Assembly (NCBI GenBank): GCA_003344405.1
Contig: NOWV01000001.1
Location: forward strand, 1,054,001 to 1,118,000
Source of the DNA: Trichoplax sp. H2
Taxonomy: Eukaryota; Placozoa; Uniplacotomia; Trichoplacea
Length of the DNA stretch: 64,000 nt
Direction of reading: 5' to 3'
Position numbers and translations under genes: made by a program. Below the pieces are notes generated by a model. It ran no database searches and was not told the origin of the DNA. It saw only the letters and a program-made list of their open reading frames with translations. Position 1 is the stretch's first letter. The number at the start of each line of letters is the position of its first letter. Positions 1-14,400 of this stretch are shown here, in pieces.

Positions 1-85
1 ATATTTCCTATGTCTAAAGTGAAACTACTATTATAGAGATCGATTTGAAGTTGGATGGCATAATTGCACGTATTGTTATATTTAG

Positions 86-3000
86 ATATGAGCGTGTTGA
101 ACAATTTTGGACTTTAAACCTTGGAGTAAAGTGTCGTACTCTTCAGGAATCACTTGAGCAATATGTCAAAGGAGAATTACTAGAAGGCGATAACGCGTAC
201 ATGTGTGAAGAATGTCAATCAAAGGTATTCAGTCTACCGTTATCAAATTTGCATGATTAGCTTTTAGCTGAGTAAAACCCTAATTATAACTATAGAGAAA
301 CGCAATAAAGCGACTATGTATCAAGACGTTACCGCCAACGTTAGTAGTTCAACTGAAAAGATTCGATTATGATTGGGAAATCGGAAGACCAATCAAATTT
401 GATGATTATTTTGAGGTATTTAATTTAGTTATTGGCCTTTATTAAATACGTGTGCGTATATAGTACCGACAGTAAAATCTATCATTAATTATTCATGAAG
501 TTTCCTTGGGTCTTAAATATGGAGCCGTATACTCTTGACGGAATAATCTCTCGTGAAAAGAGTCCCCATGTACAGGAAGACGATGCGAACAGTGATACAA
601 GTAGTACTGATAGCAATAGTTTGCCATCTCAAAGGCCGAAGAATTATGAATTGGCTGGTGTGGTCGTTCATAGTGGTCAGGCGAATGCAGGACATTATTA
701 TTCATTTGTTAAGGATCGCCGGTAGGACAAAGACTTGCTTTATATCATTTCATTGTGATATATACTTCTGCATAAGTTATAGGCTGTAGAATATTGAAAT
801 AATTTCCAACTCTTCTCTAGAACTCAAATTTGGTATAAGATGAACGATATGACCGTTGAAGAATTTAATATGTCAGCGGCAACATTAGAATCTGAGTGTT
901 TCGGTGGAAGTTATCAGCCGAAGAGCAATGACGCATGTAAGATGTCTATGAAAATTGTAGCGATTTTTCAACATGATAACAGGATATTGCCATATAATTT
1001 ATAGATCCTTCCTATCAAGATATACGTCATGCTAACAAATATTGGAGTGGATACATGTTATTCTATGACGCGGTAACAGATTACGGCAATGACAAATTAA
1101 TGCTATCTAGATCTTTGGATAGCCGGTCTGAGGGTGCTCGGTTCGTACGCAGTGTTCATAGCTAAGTGGTCGTCTGAACATATTAGTTTAAAATTGCTAA
1201 GACATGTACTTTATATTTTAGGTCCGATTCTTCTGTTCCAGATTCTCCATCCTCTCTAAATCTTGCTAATGACGGATTTAGTCAATTAGCTGCACTAGTT
1301 CAGCGAGGGGAAAGGAAGGGGCTATTCATGAACAAGATGCCTGCAAGCATTCAGAGAATCGTAATAACTGATAACCTGATACTAAAGTGTTCACTTTAGT
1401 TAAATCTATTTTCTATAGAAATTAAAGTCATTACTGATGTTAGTGAAAGTTTAGAAATATATATTTTTGGGTTCTTTGCAGGTACATGAGGAAAACTTAC
1501 ATTTCATGAGAAATCAATCAATATACAACTCAAACTATTTTAAATTCATTCTTAGTTTAACATCATGCAATTTTGTAAGCAATCATGAAAGCTAAATGTT
1601 GTTTCTTCTTTCCACTTGTGCTTTAAATTTATTATATTTTTTCTGTTATTGAAGAGCACAAATGACATGTCTTCTGGATTAGTTGTCTGGAGCCTTAAAT
1701 TGGCAGTTAATTTTCTTGTGAATACTTACTTCAAAGTTAGAGAAGAACTTAGGTAAGATATGAAGTTATTTAGTGTTGAATAACCTATGTATTGTAAAAG
1801 CAGTTTATCAGTCTTTTCATTACAATTATTGTTAAATTAAGTATTACGTTTGTTCAATATAAAAATGTATTATTTCGTGCAGAAATTGTCAGTTGGAATG
1901 GAATAACTGCATGGAGAAATTAATCACGGCTTGTGATGAATCCTGTTTATGGTTTCTTTCTTATTTAAGTGATGGATATGGCGAAACTTGCCTGAAGTAT
2001 GAGTTTTAATGTGATTAAGTTATTAGCTCTATTTTAAGATTCGAATATCTACAACTCATAGGTCATTACTGCTGGAGTGTCCATCGGATAGTGTTCGAGA
2101 AAGCTTTGCAGGAATGCTCCAGCAAGCAATAAATCGCTTTTATAGTTGTAAACGCTTAGAACAGGCGGTGAGCAACATGCATTCTGCACACTTCTAAGGG
2201 CAATATTATGCTATATTTCTTACATTAATTTATCATAGGACGTATCAACTTATGAAAGAGTTATAACTAAGTTACTGCACGTGCTTGCAAGAGATGTCCC
2301 TGATTACTATCGAAGTTGTTGTCAATATTTTGGATTACTAAGTGCTATAACCAAAATGGTAATTGAAATTTCGCTTTAAATCCGAAAAATGACCATTTAC
2401 TATAAATTTGATCACTCATGCTTGTATAGGGTTCGAAGGCTGTATCTCATCTCTTAGACAGTGGTGCCTTGCAGAGGTTATTGGAATTTTTAATTGGACC
2501 GCCTTTTCAGAAATCTATCCGCATAGAGAATCTACCAATCTCGGAGATCCTGGTGAGTTTATATCATATCATGGGTATTGTAGCGATTTGCTATTCTTCG
2601 GCAAAACAATTTAATAATTCGACTATATCTCGCAATTTTTAAGCGAATCTCATCAGGACGCCGGTGGTCTGCTTTACAATCTAGAGAATTTTCTTCAATA
2701 CATATCACTATCTGTAACTTGATCATTAACTGTGATGTTTCTACTCAACATACAATAGGTATTTAAGATTTTATGGTATATAAACCGAAAAAACTAAATA
2801 TAAATAATGGTTTTGTTTTCTTTTGATATCGCTGCTTGACTAAAACCACATTTGATATTACCACAGTACACTCTATAAAATTACCGGATATCAACAATTA
2901 TCCGACGGAGTTACAGCCCATGTCTTCTGCAGTAAATGACATCATTTTTGGTATTGAAGGAGTCAAATACTTTCACGAGGTACATATTAGTGAATATTTT

Positions 3001-4393
3001 TATCTCTCACTCTGTTTGGCTGACTTTATCAATCTATTCTAGTCTCATTAACATTTACCTTATCGTATTTGCCATATCAAGGTTATAGCTGCTATGTATG
3101 TGAGCTAATAAGAAAATTTTACAATTATTAGGCTTTACTAGCTTGCTGCGAAGTGGTAGGAATTACTGCATCAGTTACCAATATGCTGGTACACTGTTGT
3201 TGGTGTAACGAAGCATTTTCGACCATCGTTTTGGCGAAGCTATTGGTAAAAAAATTGTTTTAATACTTTTAAAGAGAATGCCACATACCTTGAAACATTT
3301 AATAAGTGTAGAAAGAGAGAGTTGTATGATGATAGTTGTGGTTGCGGATCAGAGCATCATTTTAATATGCAGATGAATAAATGTTTTTACGTACATGTGC
3401 AATAGGCTCACTTATCGATGGCTCCTTCAAATGAATTAAAAAATTTATTTACTATCTTAACTAGATTAACGGTAGGTTCTTTAATTCTTTCCCCTACTTT
3501 TATGGATATTGGAAATTGTTGAGATATAATTTCTAATTTAAATCTTTACCGCAGCTGCTTGATGATTCTCTGAAAGTTAAAAGATTTAAAACTATAGTTG
3601 ACGGTCCAGAAAATAATGGTTTATTAGGTAAGACTACCTTTTATACATTGTGTCAATCATGCTTAAATACAATTTATTTATGTATGCCATAACATTATGA
3701 AACAGCGACTATTAAATCCAATTATCAAACCGACAGTAGAAGAGCGTATCAGTGCATCAAATTTTTAGTCAGTATGGCAAACAAGTGAGTGCTAAGAAAT
3801 TTAGTTGTCATAGAACGATCTATTTTATGTATTATTATAAACTTCAGACTTATTCAACACTTTTAGAGATGAAATCCTACGAAAGCATTTGATTGAAAAT
3901 ACTAATCGGTGGCACTGGGCAGTTCAATGGCTGAAGAAAAAAGTTGTTATCTCTTTTGTAATTTTGCTTCGTTAATTTTTTACTAAAACACTTTTATATC
4001 AATAGATGTCCGAATCTTGGACTACGCAGTCTGCTGTTTCCAATGAGTCTTCTACTAGCAAAGTTTTGCAAAGAACAATTAGTGCTCAAGTATGCTATGT
4101 ACTAGATAGTTTTTAAAGAAACACTGCTATGGTACCCGCCCATCTTTTCAATTATAATTATTAATATTTTTAATCTGCTATCTCATATACAGGATACTCT
4201 TGCAGAAGCAACTGCACTTTTATCGCAGATTGAATCGAGTGGAATTGCTCATGGTGCAATTTCAGAACTGGATTCGCAAGATTCTTTACAAGAAGACAGT
4301 GAAGTGGATGAATTGTACAATGAGAACGGCGAGAAAGGTGGTAAAAACGAGGATTCTGCAGATGAGTCGTCTCGGCAAGGTTACCAGTTCTAA
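86..4393 (+). CDS. USP24: USP24-like ubiquitin carboxyl-terminal hydrolase, 3' part (5' end outside window)
   Basis: This is the C-terminal half of a very large cysteine protease that removes ubiquitin from proteins. Readable exons in order include 86-224, with the zinc-finger-like pair MCEEC; about 311-414, containing [13 protein letters not shown]; and about 499-722, with [11 protein letters not shown] and the catalytic-histidine box [13 protein letters not shown]. An exon with ECFGGSY follows, then many short helical-repeat exons, and the last exon starts near 4192 and ends at 4393. The catalytic Cys box lies upstream of the window. [11 protein letters not shown] and the end of the protein ([16 protein letters not shown]) match USP24 better than its relative USP9X, from memory of the family. 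The first visible exon is taken to start after the acceptor at 85. Family assignment is firm; exact exon edges in the helical part are only partly checked. Confidence 0.86.
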
Positions 4394-4843
4394 GAATAGA
4401 AATCGCATCGCATGGCATTGTTCATTGAGCTTTGTTGTCAAAACAATTACATTCTTTTAAATAATCTAAATGGAAATTTTAATAACGATCAGCTGTTGTC
4501 TCACTTTTTTTAAATAGTAAAGTTTGCTTAACATTTATATGTGTTTTTATTCTCTCATTCGATGCTGAGAATGAAATGTTAATACTACTGCATGTGTCGT
4601 GCTATCTATGTTTATGCGACGTTACGTAATGAAAATTGTACGATTCTATTGAGAATTTGCCAACAATGTTAAGTGTTTTGAAAATGTATTATTTTTGCTT
4701 GTATAGTAAACAGTGTCTGCTTTGAAAACTTTCTGTTTTAGTGTAAGATACGAATGCCAATGAAATATCACTGCCGTAGTCAATTGGAGCAGCAATGATT
4801 ATTATTTTTGATACTTTGCTTTCTGTTCTTTTATACCGTATGA

Positions 4844-4849
4844 AATAAA
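4844..4849 (+). promoter_or_regulatory. Candidate polyadenylation signal of the USP24-like gene
   Basis: AATAAA on the plus strand, about 450 bases after the stop codon of the USP24-like gene. It is the first canonical hexamer downstream, so the 3' UTR would be about 470 bases. Confidence 0.55.
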
Positions 4850-5479
4850 TGTTGCTATCGCATCTCTTGTACCTTACTGAATTTCTTTGTGATCATAGGT
4901 ACACTCTTATGTTATTGTAGCATCTCAACAATCTAATAATAATATACGGGTAATTCTAATTTCGCCACCAACAAGATCAGGTATTTCTTTCAATCGCTTC
5001 TACCAATGTCATTCAATCTAAGTTTAGTACAATAAGTATTTATCAAATGTTCTACGAAATGGATAACAATCTTGATGAAGCAAAATTCGAAGGAAATTAT
5101 CTAGAAGATGCGGAATCCAATTTTTAAACAAAGAGAAATACAACATACACCTTTTTATTATTATTTTCAACGTATCGGTACTACTGGTGTTATCATTCAT
5201 AAACTATAATATAAAAAGTATCAATTGGGTAGATAATCTTCATCATTATTAGCTATTGGCTTTGGTGAAGAAAATCAATCATGTTCATTAAAAATAAAGA
5301 TTGAGTAGTAACAGGAAATAATTAGCATATTATACAAGCAAATCAAAAATTATACAGTGATTGCATAAGTTTGTCTATATCATATCGTTGGATAGAATAG
5401 TATTATGATTTACACTATATAGAAATCTCTAATATCAAGTAGAAGAGAGTAGAGAAGTCTTGCCGTGACTTTTATTTTC
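4850..5479. other. Intergenic stretch between two convergent genes
   Basis: No confident gene. A 60-base segment (4921-4980) has an acceptor before it and a donor after it on the plus strand and is open in one frame. A further open stretch ends at a TAA near 5127. The two do not join in frame with each other, so I do not call an exon. Confidence 0.5.
5471..5476 (-). promoter_or_regulatory. Candidate polyadenylation signal of SPEF2
   Basis: AATAAA on the minus strand, starting 4 bases after the SPEF2 stop codon. It implies an extremely short 3' UTR if used. Confidence 0.5.
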
Positions 5480-8400
5480 TTACTGGTTTTGGGTAGGCGC
5501 TGAACCGGTTGACGAGATAATTGATTTCAAATCCTATACAGAAATCATGTAGCCATGATTAATATTGTTGATGATAATATTCATTAGACGATAGATCTTC
5601 GTACTATTTAATATATGCACTAAAGTATCCTATGCATATTCGTAGTGTGAACGTAAGATTATAAGCTGTTAGCTACCGCTTTCTTGTATGTTTTGCATGC
5701 TTTAATAGCGTTATGAAGAATAGGATGAGAGAAAATGGTATCAAATGGCAATGGAGAAGCGGTAGATGAGCCAAGCTCTTGATATAAATCCGATACATAG
5801 CTCTAAATGGGGAGTTTTAATACAATTGCAATAGAAAATGAGATTAAATAGATTAAGCTTGATATTCATGAAGTGATAAAAGCATAAGTAATCCATAAAT
5901 GAACGATCGTAGCACTCACTATTGTTAGGGTACAATTATCTGTTGTCGACAGTTCAAATCGGTTCGATTTCTTCTTAATATAAGTTCCATGATTGAGTAC
6001 CTAAAATTGCAATAGAAAACATAGATGCATAAACAAACAAAATGCACAGTGTTCATAGTTTAGACAAATAATTTAAGTAGCTGATATATGTCACCTAAAT
6101 TAAATGTCTCCTATAACTTGGAGAATCTGATTGTTTCAAAATTATTTTCGAACCTAATTATTAATAATTGTACCTTCACTAAAGCTTCAACAGGAATCAT
6201 AGCATTATTATGTGTCGCGCTTTCAGATTCCTCTTCTTCTTCTTTTTCTTCTATAACTGTATGTAGGCTTGATTCAGTTGATTTTTCTTCATTCTCGGTT
6301 TTTACTCCATCGTCAGTGAGCTCTCTTATACTAATATATGGCATTGGCTGACTCGAAGTAACGCTAAGAGCTCGCATTAATCCAATATCGTGTCGTCTTG
6401 CTTGGCAGAAATAAAGCAACTATAAATTGATATAGAGATGAAATAGAGTCAAAAACTGAGTTGTCCATACTGTAATATATAAAGTTTTCATGTTAGTTAA
6501 ATAACATATCAATATCATAAAATTTTATGATGCTAATCAATACCATATCTACGTAATCAAGAAGAAGCGTTGAAGTATTATTATGGCCAAAGATATCAAA
6601 GAACGCCTGCAAGAAGAAAAACTTGAATTATTACTCGGCATATAATATTAAGCCCGATCATTTAAGATATACGATACTATTTCATATCATCCACAGATAA
6701 TGTTCCCAAATTGTAAAAACAATCGGGCTATTTTTTACCTTGCAAAACTATTTATTTGGGAACATAAGCAATGTAGTATCAAATTATAGAACAAGCACAT
6801 CATTCCACCCAAAATTAAAAGCTACGATGACTGGGAACGGAGCTAATTCTATCTTGCAACTCAGTAATTGACTAAGTTTATAGGCAATCCAGCAATGTAA
6901 TTAGTACTGCTATAGTACAGTATATCATTAGGATCGGTTATAAAGCAGTAGGAACTGAACGAGTTCATTATCATCTTAAAATATTTACTTGGAATACACG
7001 ATAACAATTGGATTGCGGTGTACATTTTAGGTACGAATACTGATGGGAATTGATTACCAAGGCTAATCTAATTTTTCATCTCATGTAGCGAGTGTCGAAT
7101 AAATTTAATCATGTTATAAATTAATGACCTCTTTCAGCTTTCCAAGTCGATCATATTGTCGAGGAAGAGATGGACTTTGATTGCTAGGCGGTGAACCTTT
7201 AAACCATAATTCTATCTATAATATCCAAAATGAAGAATTTCTCGCTTCTTAATGACACGATTTGATATTACTATTCTCAAACAACATAGGATAATTATGA
7301 ATTTTTAAATACCTTTTCATATTGTGCTTTTGTCACGAAGCCAGTGTGATCGGTATCCACTTGACGAAATTTCTTCAAGGTATCCAATAATTGATCTCGA
7401 CTTGGCCAAGGAACAGGATTCATAATAGCTACTAAAAAGATTCGCCAATTGATGTACTCCTTATCCAGCGATACCAAGTTAGCCATGTCATTCAACTACG
7501 AAAGAAGAAATGATAAAATTATATATCAAGATTGGATGACAAACAGCTACGTTAAAAAGTTGTAAAAATTCATAATGATGAAAATTGAAGCTAGTGATTA
7601 TAAATAAATATTTTAAAAATGAATTATAGTTGGGTTGGAAATACACAGCTATATAATTACTTGTGTCTGATTTAAGAGCATCCATTTATCCGGTAAAGTT
7701 TCCTGACCGTGCTATTATTAATAATTATGAATGGTTAAGATTGTATGATATTTTAATGATAATTAATTACCAATTATGAATTAATGTCATTCTAACCGAA
7801 AGCGAAATAGTTCCGTGAAGGAGATCAATAAATGCTTGCTTAGATATGTAACCGTTGGATGCAATAGCAGATAGCTAAAAATAGGATAATTGATCATTTC
7901 GATATTAAAACGCTTCAAACGGATTGAGATTCCAATATCTAAAATTTTATATAATGTACCTGATGGGCCAAGTTTAATATTTGCACAACAGTAAAATTCT
8001 CTGGCATGCTTGATTCAATTGGACTAGGGGGTGGAGGTGGCTCCGGTATGTTATACATCATGACATTCTACAACGTATTAATTATCGTCAATATCGTATA
8101 AAATTCATCAAATTTCTTTATCGATTTTAATGGCTAATTCGGAGACATCATTTCTACCTCATCGATGAAGAAGTTATCATTGACCAGTTTAAGTTCATTT
8201 TGTATCTTTTCCTCACTCTCGATAGCAGCTCTCATCATTGTCGTTAATTCTTTAATACTATAAGCCAGTTAATATGAACGGTTAGAAATCATTGAACTTC
8301 AAGAATTCTATAGCCAGAATATAATTATTATAAATGGATAGGATAGCATTATACTGTACGTGTATATACAACATTTGGTATTTCATGTCTGTTTACATGC

Positions 8401-11400
8401 TAAAATCAAGGCTACTACACATTCTAACTGAATAGCGAGATTGGATATTGTAAGCTTCTACCAACGAAATAAAGTCTATTTTCTTTAGCTAATTAATCTC
8501 TTTAGTTAAGCTCAAACGATTATTACCAGAAAATAAAGTAGTTTACTATAGAAACAGCTATTTTAATTGAGCGTAGTATATAGCTATATATTCCTATATA
8601 TTATTCTATATCTGGTTATTTTTCTCAGTTTCCACATTCAAACTGTCTTCACTTTTAACTTACGATCAGCACTTCAATTTTGTCAACTATAACTATAAAG
8701 TAATACCTTTCCATTTCTTTGCGAAATCGTTGACCCAACCAATCATCCATATCTTTATACATGACTTCAGCCTTATGCTAGCGGAATAAGTTTTATAAAT
8801 TAAAGCGGATATGGAAATAACATTAATCAGATCTAAACTAGGTCAATAACTACTAAGCGTACCACAATAATTAAATTTATTACATATCAACCAAGCGTGA
8901 TGATATCCTTAAAGTGAACTATACCTTTATTACTTGGATATCGTAAATAGCTCTACTGCGGATTAATTCTAATCGACTTCTCAATCTAATCTCTATAAGT
9001 AGAAAATGTTTTAATTTTTAGAAGTATTCATAATCCTTTTTCTTCCACCATATCTTAGCTACTGAAGATGATGTATGAGCCATAACTTATGACTTACCTT
9101 CAGCTTTTGTAGCCGCTGTGAATTCTTCACGGATCTTCTCACGTATAGCGATTTGTTCCTTTTCCTCAGCTGTTTGCTCAGGAGGTTCTAGTCCAAAGTC
9201 ATGAGTACCATGAGTATGATAGCAATAATATTTATGTAAAATTAAATAAAAATACTTTCATCTATTCAATCTTTATCAGTCAGTAGCGTATACTTCTGGA
9301 TTAAGGAAGATTGTGATTTCGATTAACTTGAACTACGACGATGATCGAATAAGAATTGACATCCTACTCGCTATAACTGTATGAAATAATGAAGAACTAA
9401 TGCATCTCACTATCAATAATCGACGCTTCTATTTAGTTTATTGTAAATGTTTATCCTCACGACTTAGAACGTTAAGATGCGATTTTTCTTTAGGAATGAA
9501 TACATCATTATGATCATAATCCCTAGTATTTCTAAGGATACTACAGCAATCGCAATTCACTACTCCTGCAGATCAATTCATACAGGTGAGCTAGTCTTCA
9601 CCGACTAAACATTTCATTAGAACTGATAATCACTTCTCTTACCTTCAACGGGTTCTTCGACTACAATTTGTTGTTTTTTATGTCTGCCTTTCACTACCTT
9701 TTCTTTCTTATGCTTTTTTTTAGTTTTAGCCGCTTTCTCTAAATCACGCTGCCTCTCGTGTTCACGCTCACGTTCTTTCTCAGCTTCAGCGGCAGTAGCA
9801 GTTAACTCAGCGCTGATCTAATATAAATAGATTAAAATTATATATTAGGTCTATGAAACACGTAATATCTATGCTATTCAAGCCAATTAGTGATTGCGGA
9901 TTCCCTACAAATTAGTTTTGTGGTTTATACCAAGCAACACATTACAAAATTACAAGTACTCTCTATTTAATATAAGGCATACTTACCATCATTAGAACAT
10001 ATTCTTGGACAATATTATACGCATCATTGATAACCTAATAATCCAAGATATACCGATTTAACAATATCATCTAGTATCGAGACAATTATCATATCATTTA
10101 ATCATCTACCTTCTCATCAGGATCCATATGTAACGAAGGCGAATCCACTTTTTCTTCTTGCTTCTCTTTTTTACTCTTTTTCTCTCTTTTTTCTTTACTA
10201 CCAGATTGACCATCTTTACTTTGCTCAGCAGATTTTGGTCGTCTGGGAATTAATGGTATTCTATATAATCATATCACGAAATATAATGATTAATAACGAG
10301 TAGAATTAAAAATACCTCACTCTTGTTGTAGTTTTTTTTATATAGATATCACGTATTAGTTTGTATGCAAATAATATAAAAATAACTATCAGGCAGATAT
10401 TTTAACGCTAATTATAAATATGTTGCCACTGTCGAATGCTAAATATTACGGAAATTGGTTAAACTATGATAGCAGAATCTTTATATACAACGGATGATTT
10501 ATTACTGCTTCTAGTTATGCATCAAAATATTATAAATAGGCTAAATCAAATGGTGGTAGGAAATCGAGGTAAGAAATATGATAGTACGAAATGTGGATAT
10601 CATACTTTGTCTTGCCATCTTCAGTATCTTCATGATTCATTGCTGAAGTTAAGGCAGAAATTCCACGCTCAGCAGCATCTTTCTCTTTTTCCTTATCCTT
10701 ATCCCTCTCCCGATCACGATCTTTACCGCGATCTTTGCCTCTACTTTCCTTAACTACACTCTCTTTTGCGCTAGTACTTTTACCAGTAGATGACTGAACT
10801 GAAACCGAGTTCGTTTCGATGGTTCCTTTTAGTACCACTACTGAGCTAGATTCAACTGTTGCTAGCTGTAATTGATAAAAATAAGATTATATAAGAGGAT
10901 AAGAGAGACAGCGGGTAGATGAAAGCTATTTGATAACGGATATTTCAGCAGAAATGCTTACTTCAAGAAGAGGTAAACGACCGTTAGGTACAGCAAATTC
11001 GATTAATATTTTACCAGCGGCAGACATGTAATAATCTTTCAATAGAAAACATGTATCTTGTACTCGGTCTAGCTCAGCCTAAAAATCATTTCATAATTAA
11101 TCATCATTAAATTATAAGCTAGTTACTACTTGGTAGGGAATTCATTAAGTATTATTGCTACCTTGATAGCGATATAAACTCTACCTGCATTAAAGTAATA
11201 TAATAATTGGTTGTTAAGCCAACTCTGTCTTCTAACCATCCATCTTTCATAATATTATCTCGCTCTCTTTCGGCATCTTCCTTACGTTTATCACACATAT
11301 TCCATAGTTTCTCTGCAAGATCCTAAATAGCGTATGGAATGAAGTCTTTTAGGGTTAGATACTGGCTTAATAAATCAATTCCAATAGCGCGTAGAAAATT

Positions 11401-14400
11401 TCTTAGATATATTGATTAGTTTAGTACATAACTTTCAACAACACCTGTTGAAACTAAGAACTTCTAGGATACAGCGACTAGATTAATAAAATTGTATTCA
11501 AACAGCATGGGTAAAAAATAGAAGTCTAGTACTGTATATATGCCAACATATATATGTCTTGTTTTATTAGTGCGGCAAATTATATACCATATGTTAAATG
11601 TTGCTAAGATGAAATTATTAAGCAATTAAGCTAGTTCAGTATGAATGAGCTAAAATCTTTTTAGATAAATATACTAGTTTGCTATACCATTTCAAGTAGC
11701 ACGAGCTAAAATAGAAATATTGTATGTTACAACTACAGATTTAATGTTATGTATTACAAATTCAGGGTAAATCGGTCACTGCATTTGCTAGTCATTATGG
11801 CCTAATAATTTCAAGATCGGATAATATCTATAATCCACGTACCATTACGGTCTGATGGAGTTCAGCCTTGGTCTCTTCATCACTCCTCATATCTTCAGCT
11901 AAGTCATTATATTCCTACAAAAGACGAAACAGCATAATCAAGTTAGTATTTCCAATTTTATTAAACATACAGCAGCTTTATTGCTTAGCTGCGTTAATGT
12001 ATTATCATTACTCAAAATATCTAAGAATGTCACTACTCACTAGTGTAGCGACAAATAGAAATTGTGTTTAGGCTGTAGCTTTTACCCGCTAATTAAGATA
12101 AATTTATTATCATTTTATTTTGATGGTACTGCAAATCCATAGGATGTAAAAATGTCATATAGGGTACCTATTCATGAGTATATTAGCTCAAATCAAGTAC
12201 TACTCACCTTTTGCCACTGGTTTACTAACATCTGTTTTAAATCAGGCCGGCGAAGAAATTCTTTATATTCATTGCTATCAAGATCAATCATGAAATTTCA
12301 GTATTGTTATGAAATGTCTATGAGTTGGGTCTATATCCTAAACTTGGTAAATCCACCTCTTGTTCAAAATTAAGCTAAAGGCTTACCGAATATTATAAAA
12401 GTACTGATAGGTGCTCTCTCTTTCGTCTCGCATTTTACGAAAGATGTATTTACATGAATCAATGTAATTGATTTCGATATTTTCCCATTGGGAAGATAAA
12501 ATGGTTGCCAATTCCTATCCATGATGAACGTGATAAATAATTCAGATGATAAACCTACGATATATATCTTTAAAGTTCCATAATTTTACCAATTCAATCG
12601 TATTTTCAACATAAATCCAATCTTCTGAACCAGGTTCTGGTTTTGGAGGACTAGGTGGTCGTTCTTCTTCTTCTTCTACTTTGTTTAAATCTTCCGCTTC
12701 TCCTTGTCGGACGAGTGATTGCTCTTGGATGACTGGTTCTGCCATAGCGGAAGATCGGCGTCTAGCATCTGATTTCTTTTTGAATTTCTTGCCTTAATTT
12801 TATAAAATTGGTCAGTACGAAAGATATTTTAAAATATTAAATTGATCTTATGGTATGCTTTGCTATTCAGATACCATAATTAATCATAATTCTATTTTAA
12901 ACATTGATTATTTATTGATGATATGGCAATATATATCGAAGTAAGAGGTTAATCAAATGGAATAACTGCAGGGACTTGTTGTGAAATTATACTCGATTAC
13001 GTATGATAAAATTGTTTTTATGCTACACAGGATGCAGAACAATACAGTACCGTATGATATACTACCTCAAAGGGTATAAACCTTTCCTATCATCTATTAG
13101 ATTACCTTTCTCCTTGATGCGGGGACTAACATCTTTGCTATCTTCCGATTTTATCGGATGATGCTTATTCTTTTCCTTCTCTGTTTGAGCTTTACTTTCA
13201 TTTTCGATAACAGCAATTAGATTAGGGGTATCAACAACCACTTTAGGTGTTTCAGCTAATGGAGTGTCTTTATTTTCAGGTATTAAGGATGCATCTTGTA
13301 CGGGATGAAGATTTAAATCTATGAACCAGAAAAAAATAATGAACAACTAAATTAGTCAAGACCGTAAAAATGGCTATGATAAAAATAATCTATCTACATC
13401 GCAATGGATTTACCTAACGGTTGCTGAGGCGATAAAGACCTTTCAGCTACCTGCGTAAACCAAATTTTGAAATATTTTATCAGTGATATAACGATTTAAT
13501 AATGATACTGATCATCAGGTTACAAATATTGATAAACATGGCTGTTATATCATTGAATTTACTCCGCTAGAGGGTTCAGGCTCCGGCTCCGGCTTTAATT
13601 TTTCTAGTACTTCTTCAAGAATAGTCTCCACATTTTGAAATACAGTTTCTATATCAAACATAAAGTTTTTAATCAATCATCTACTATGAGTAGAAGAAAT
13701 CAATTATTTTGCTACTTAAAATAAGATTGGTCTCTTTTTTCACACAAGGTGAAACAAATTAACTACCTTGATCTTCAGCACCATCAATCTTCTTTAAATT
13801 ACCAAATTTTGTAAACCATTTCTCCAGTTTTGACCAAGTATCATGAAAGCCAACCAACCTTTAAACAATTCCATAGTGAATTTAGTTATTATTACAACAA
13901 CGTTTAAGTATATTCTATCTCTGATATTATGTATTTGATTCGTTTTCTACCTTTGCTGAACATGTTCGCTGGCATAGTTTGCATCACTAACTGGCATAAC
14001 TTTATCTTGCTTGTTAAGACCAGTCCGGCTACCTTCTGGTGGTGGATTAAATTCTTCATGATACTGTTTACTAGACGTCATAGTCTCTACAATAGAAATT
14101 GCCTTTAGTTTTTCGCAAAATCATAGCTAGATCAAACACTAAACAATTCTATAGTCATAATCAGCGGTTATAGTGCAAAATTAATTGTAATCTAATGAGA
14201 CAAACTTGTTCTTCCTGTTGCTCGTTTCAAAACAACTTCATCTTTTACATCAAATAAAATGACAATATCGATTCCACTAACGGGCGGCGGTAACTATTAA
14301 GTACAAAAGATTAGCTATAACGTTCATTTTAATTCCTACTTACGTGGATCAAAGCTAAGACAAGTTAAATACAAGTAATATAGGAATATCTATTATAGAA

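Noticed and set aside
6111-6180. SPEF2 ending directly after the open frame near 6111
   Set aside because: A donor lies at GTGAAG/GTACAA. Exons at about 5.94-6.00, 5.73 and 5.5 kb continue the human-like C-terminus to a stop at 5480.
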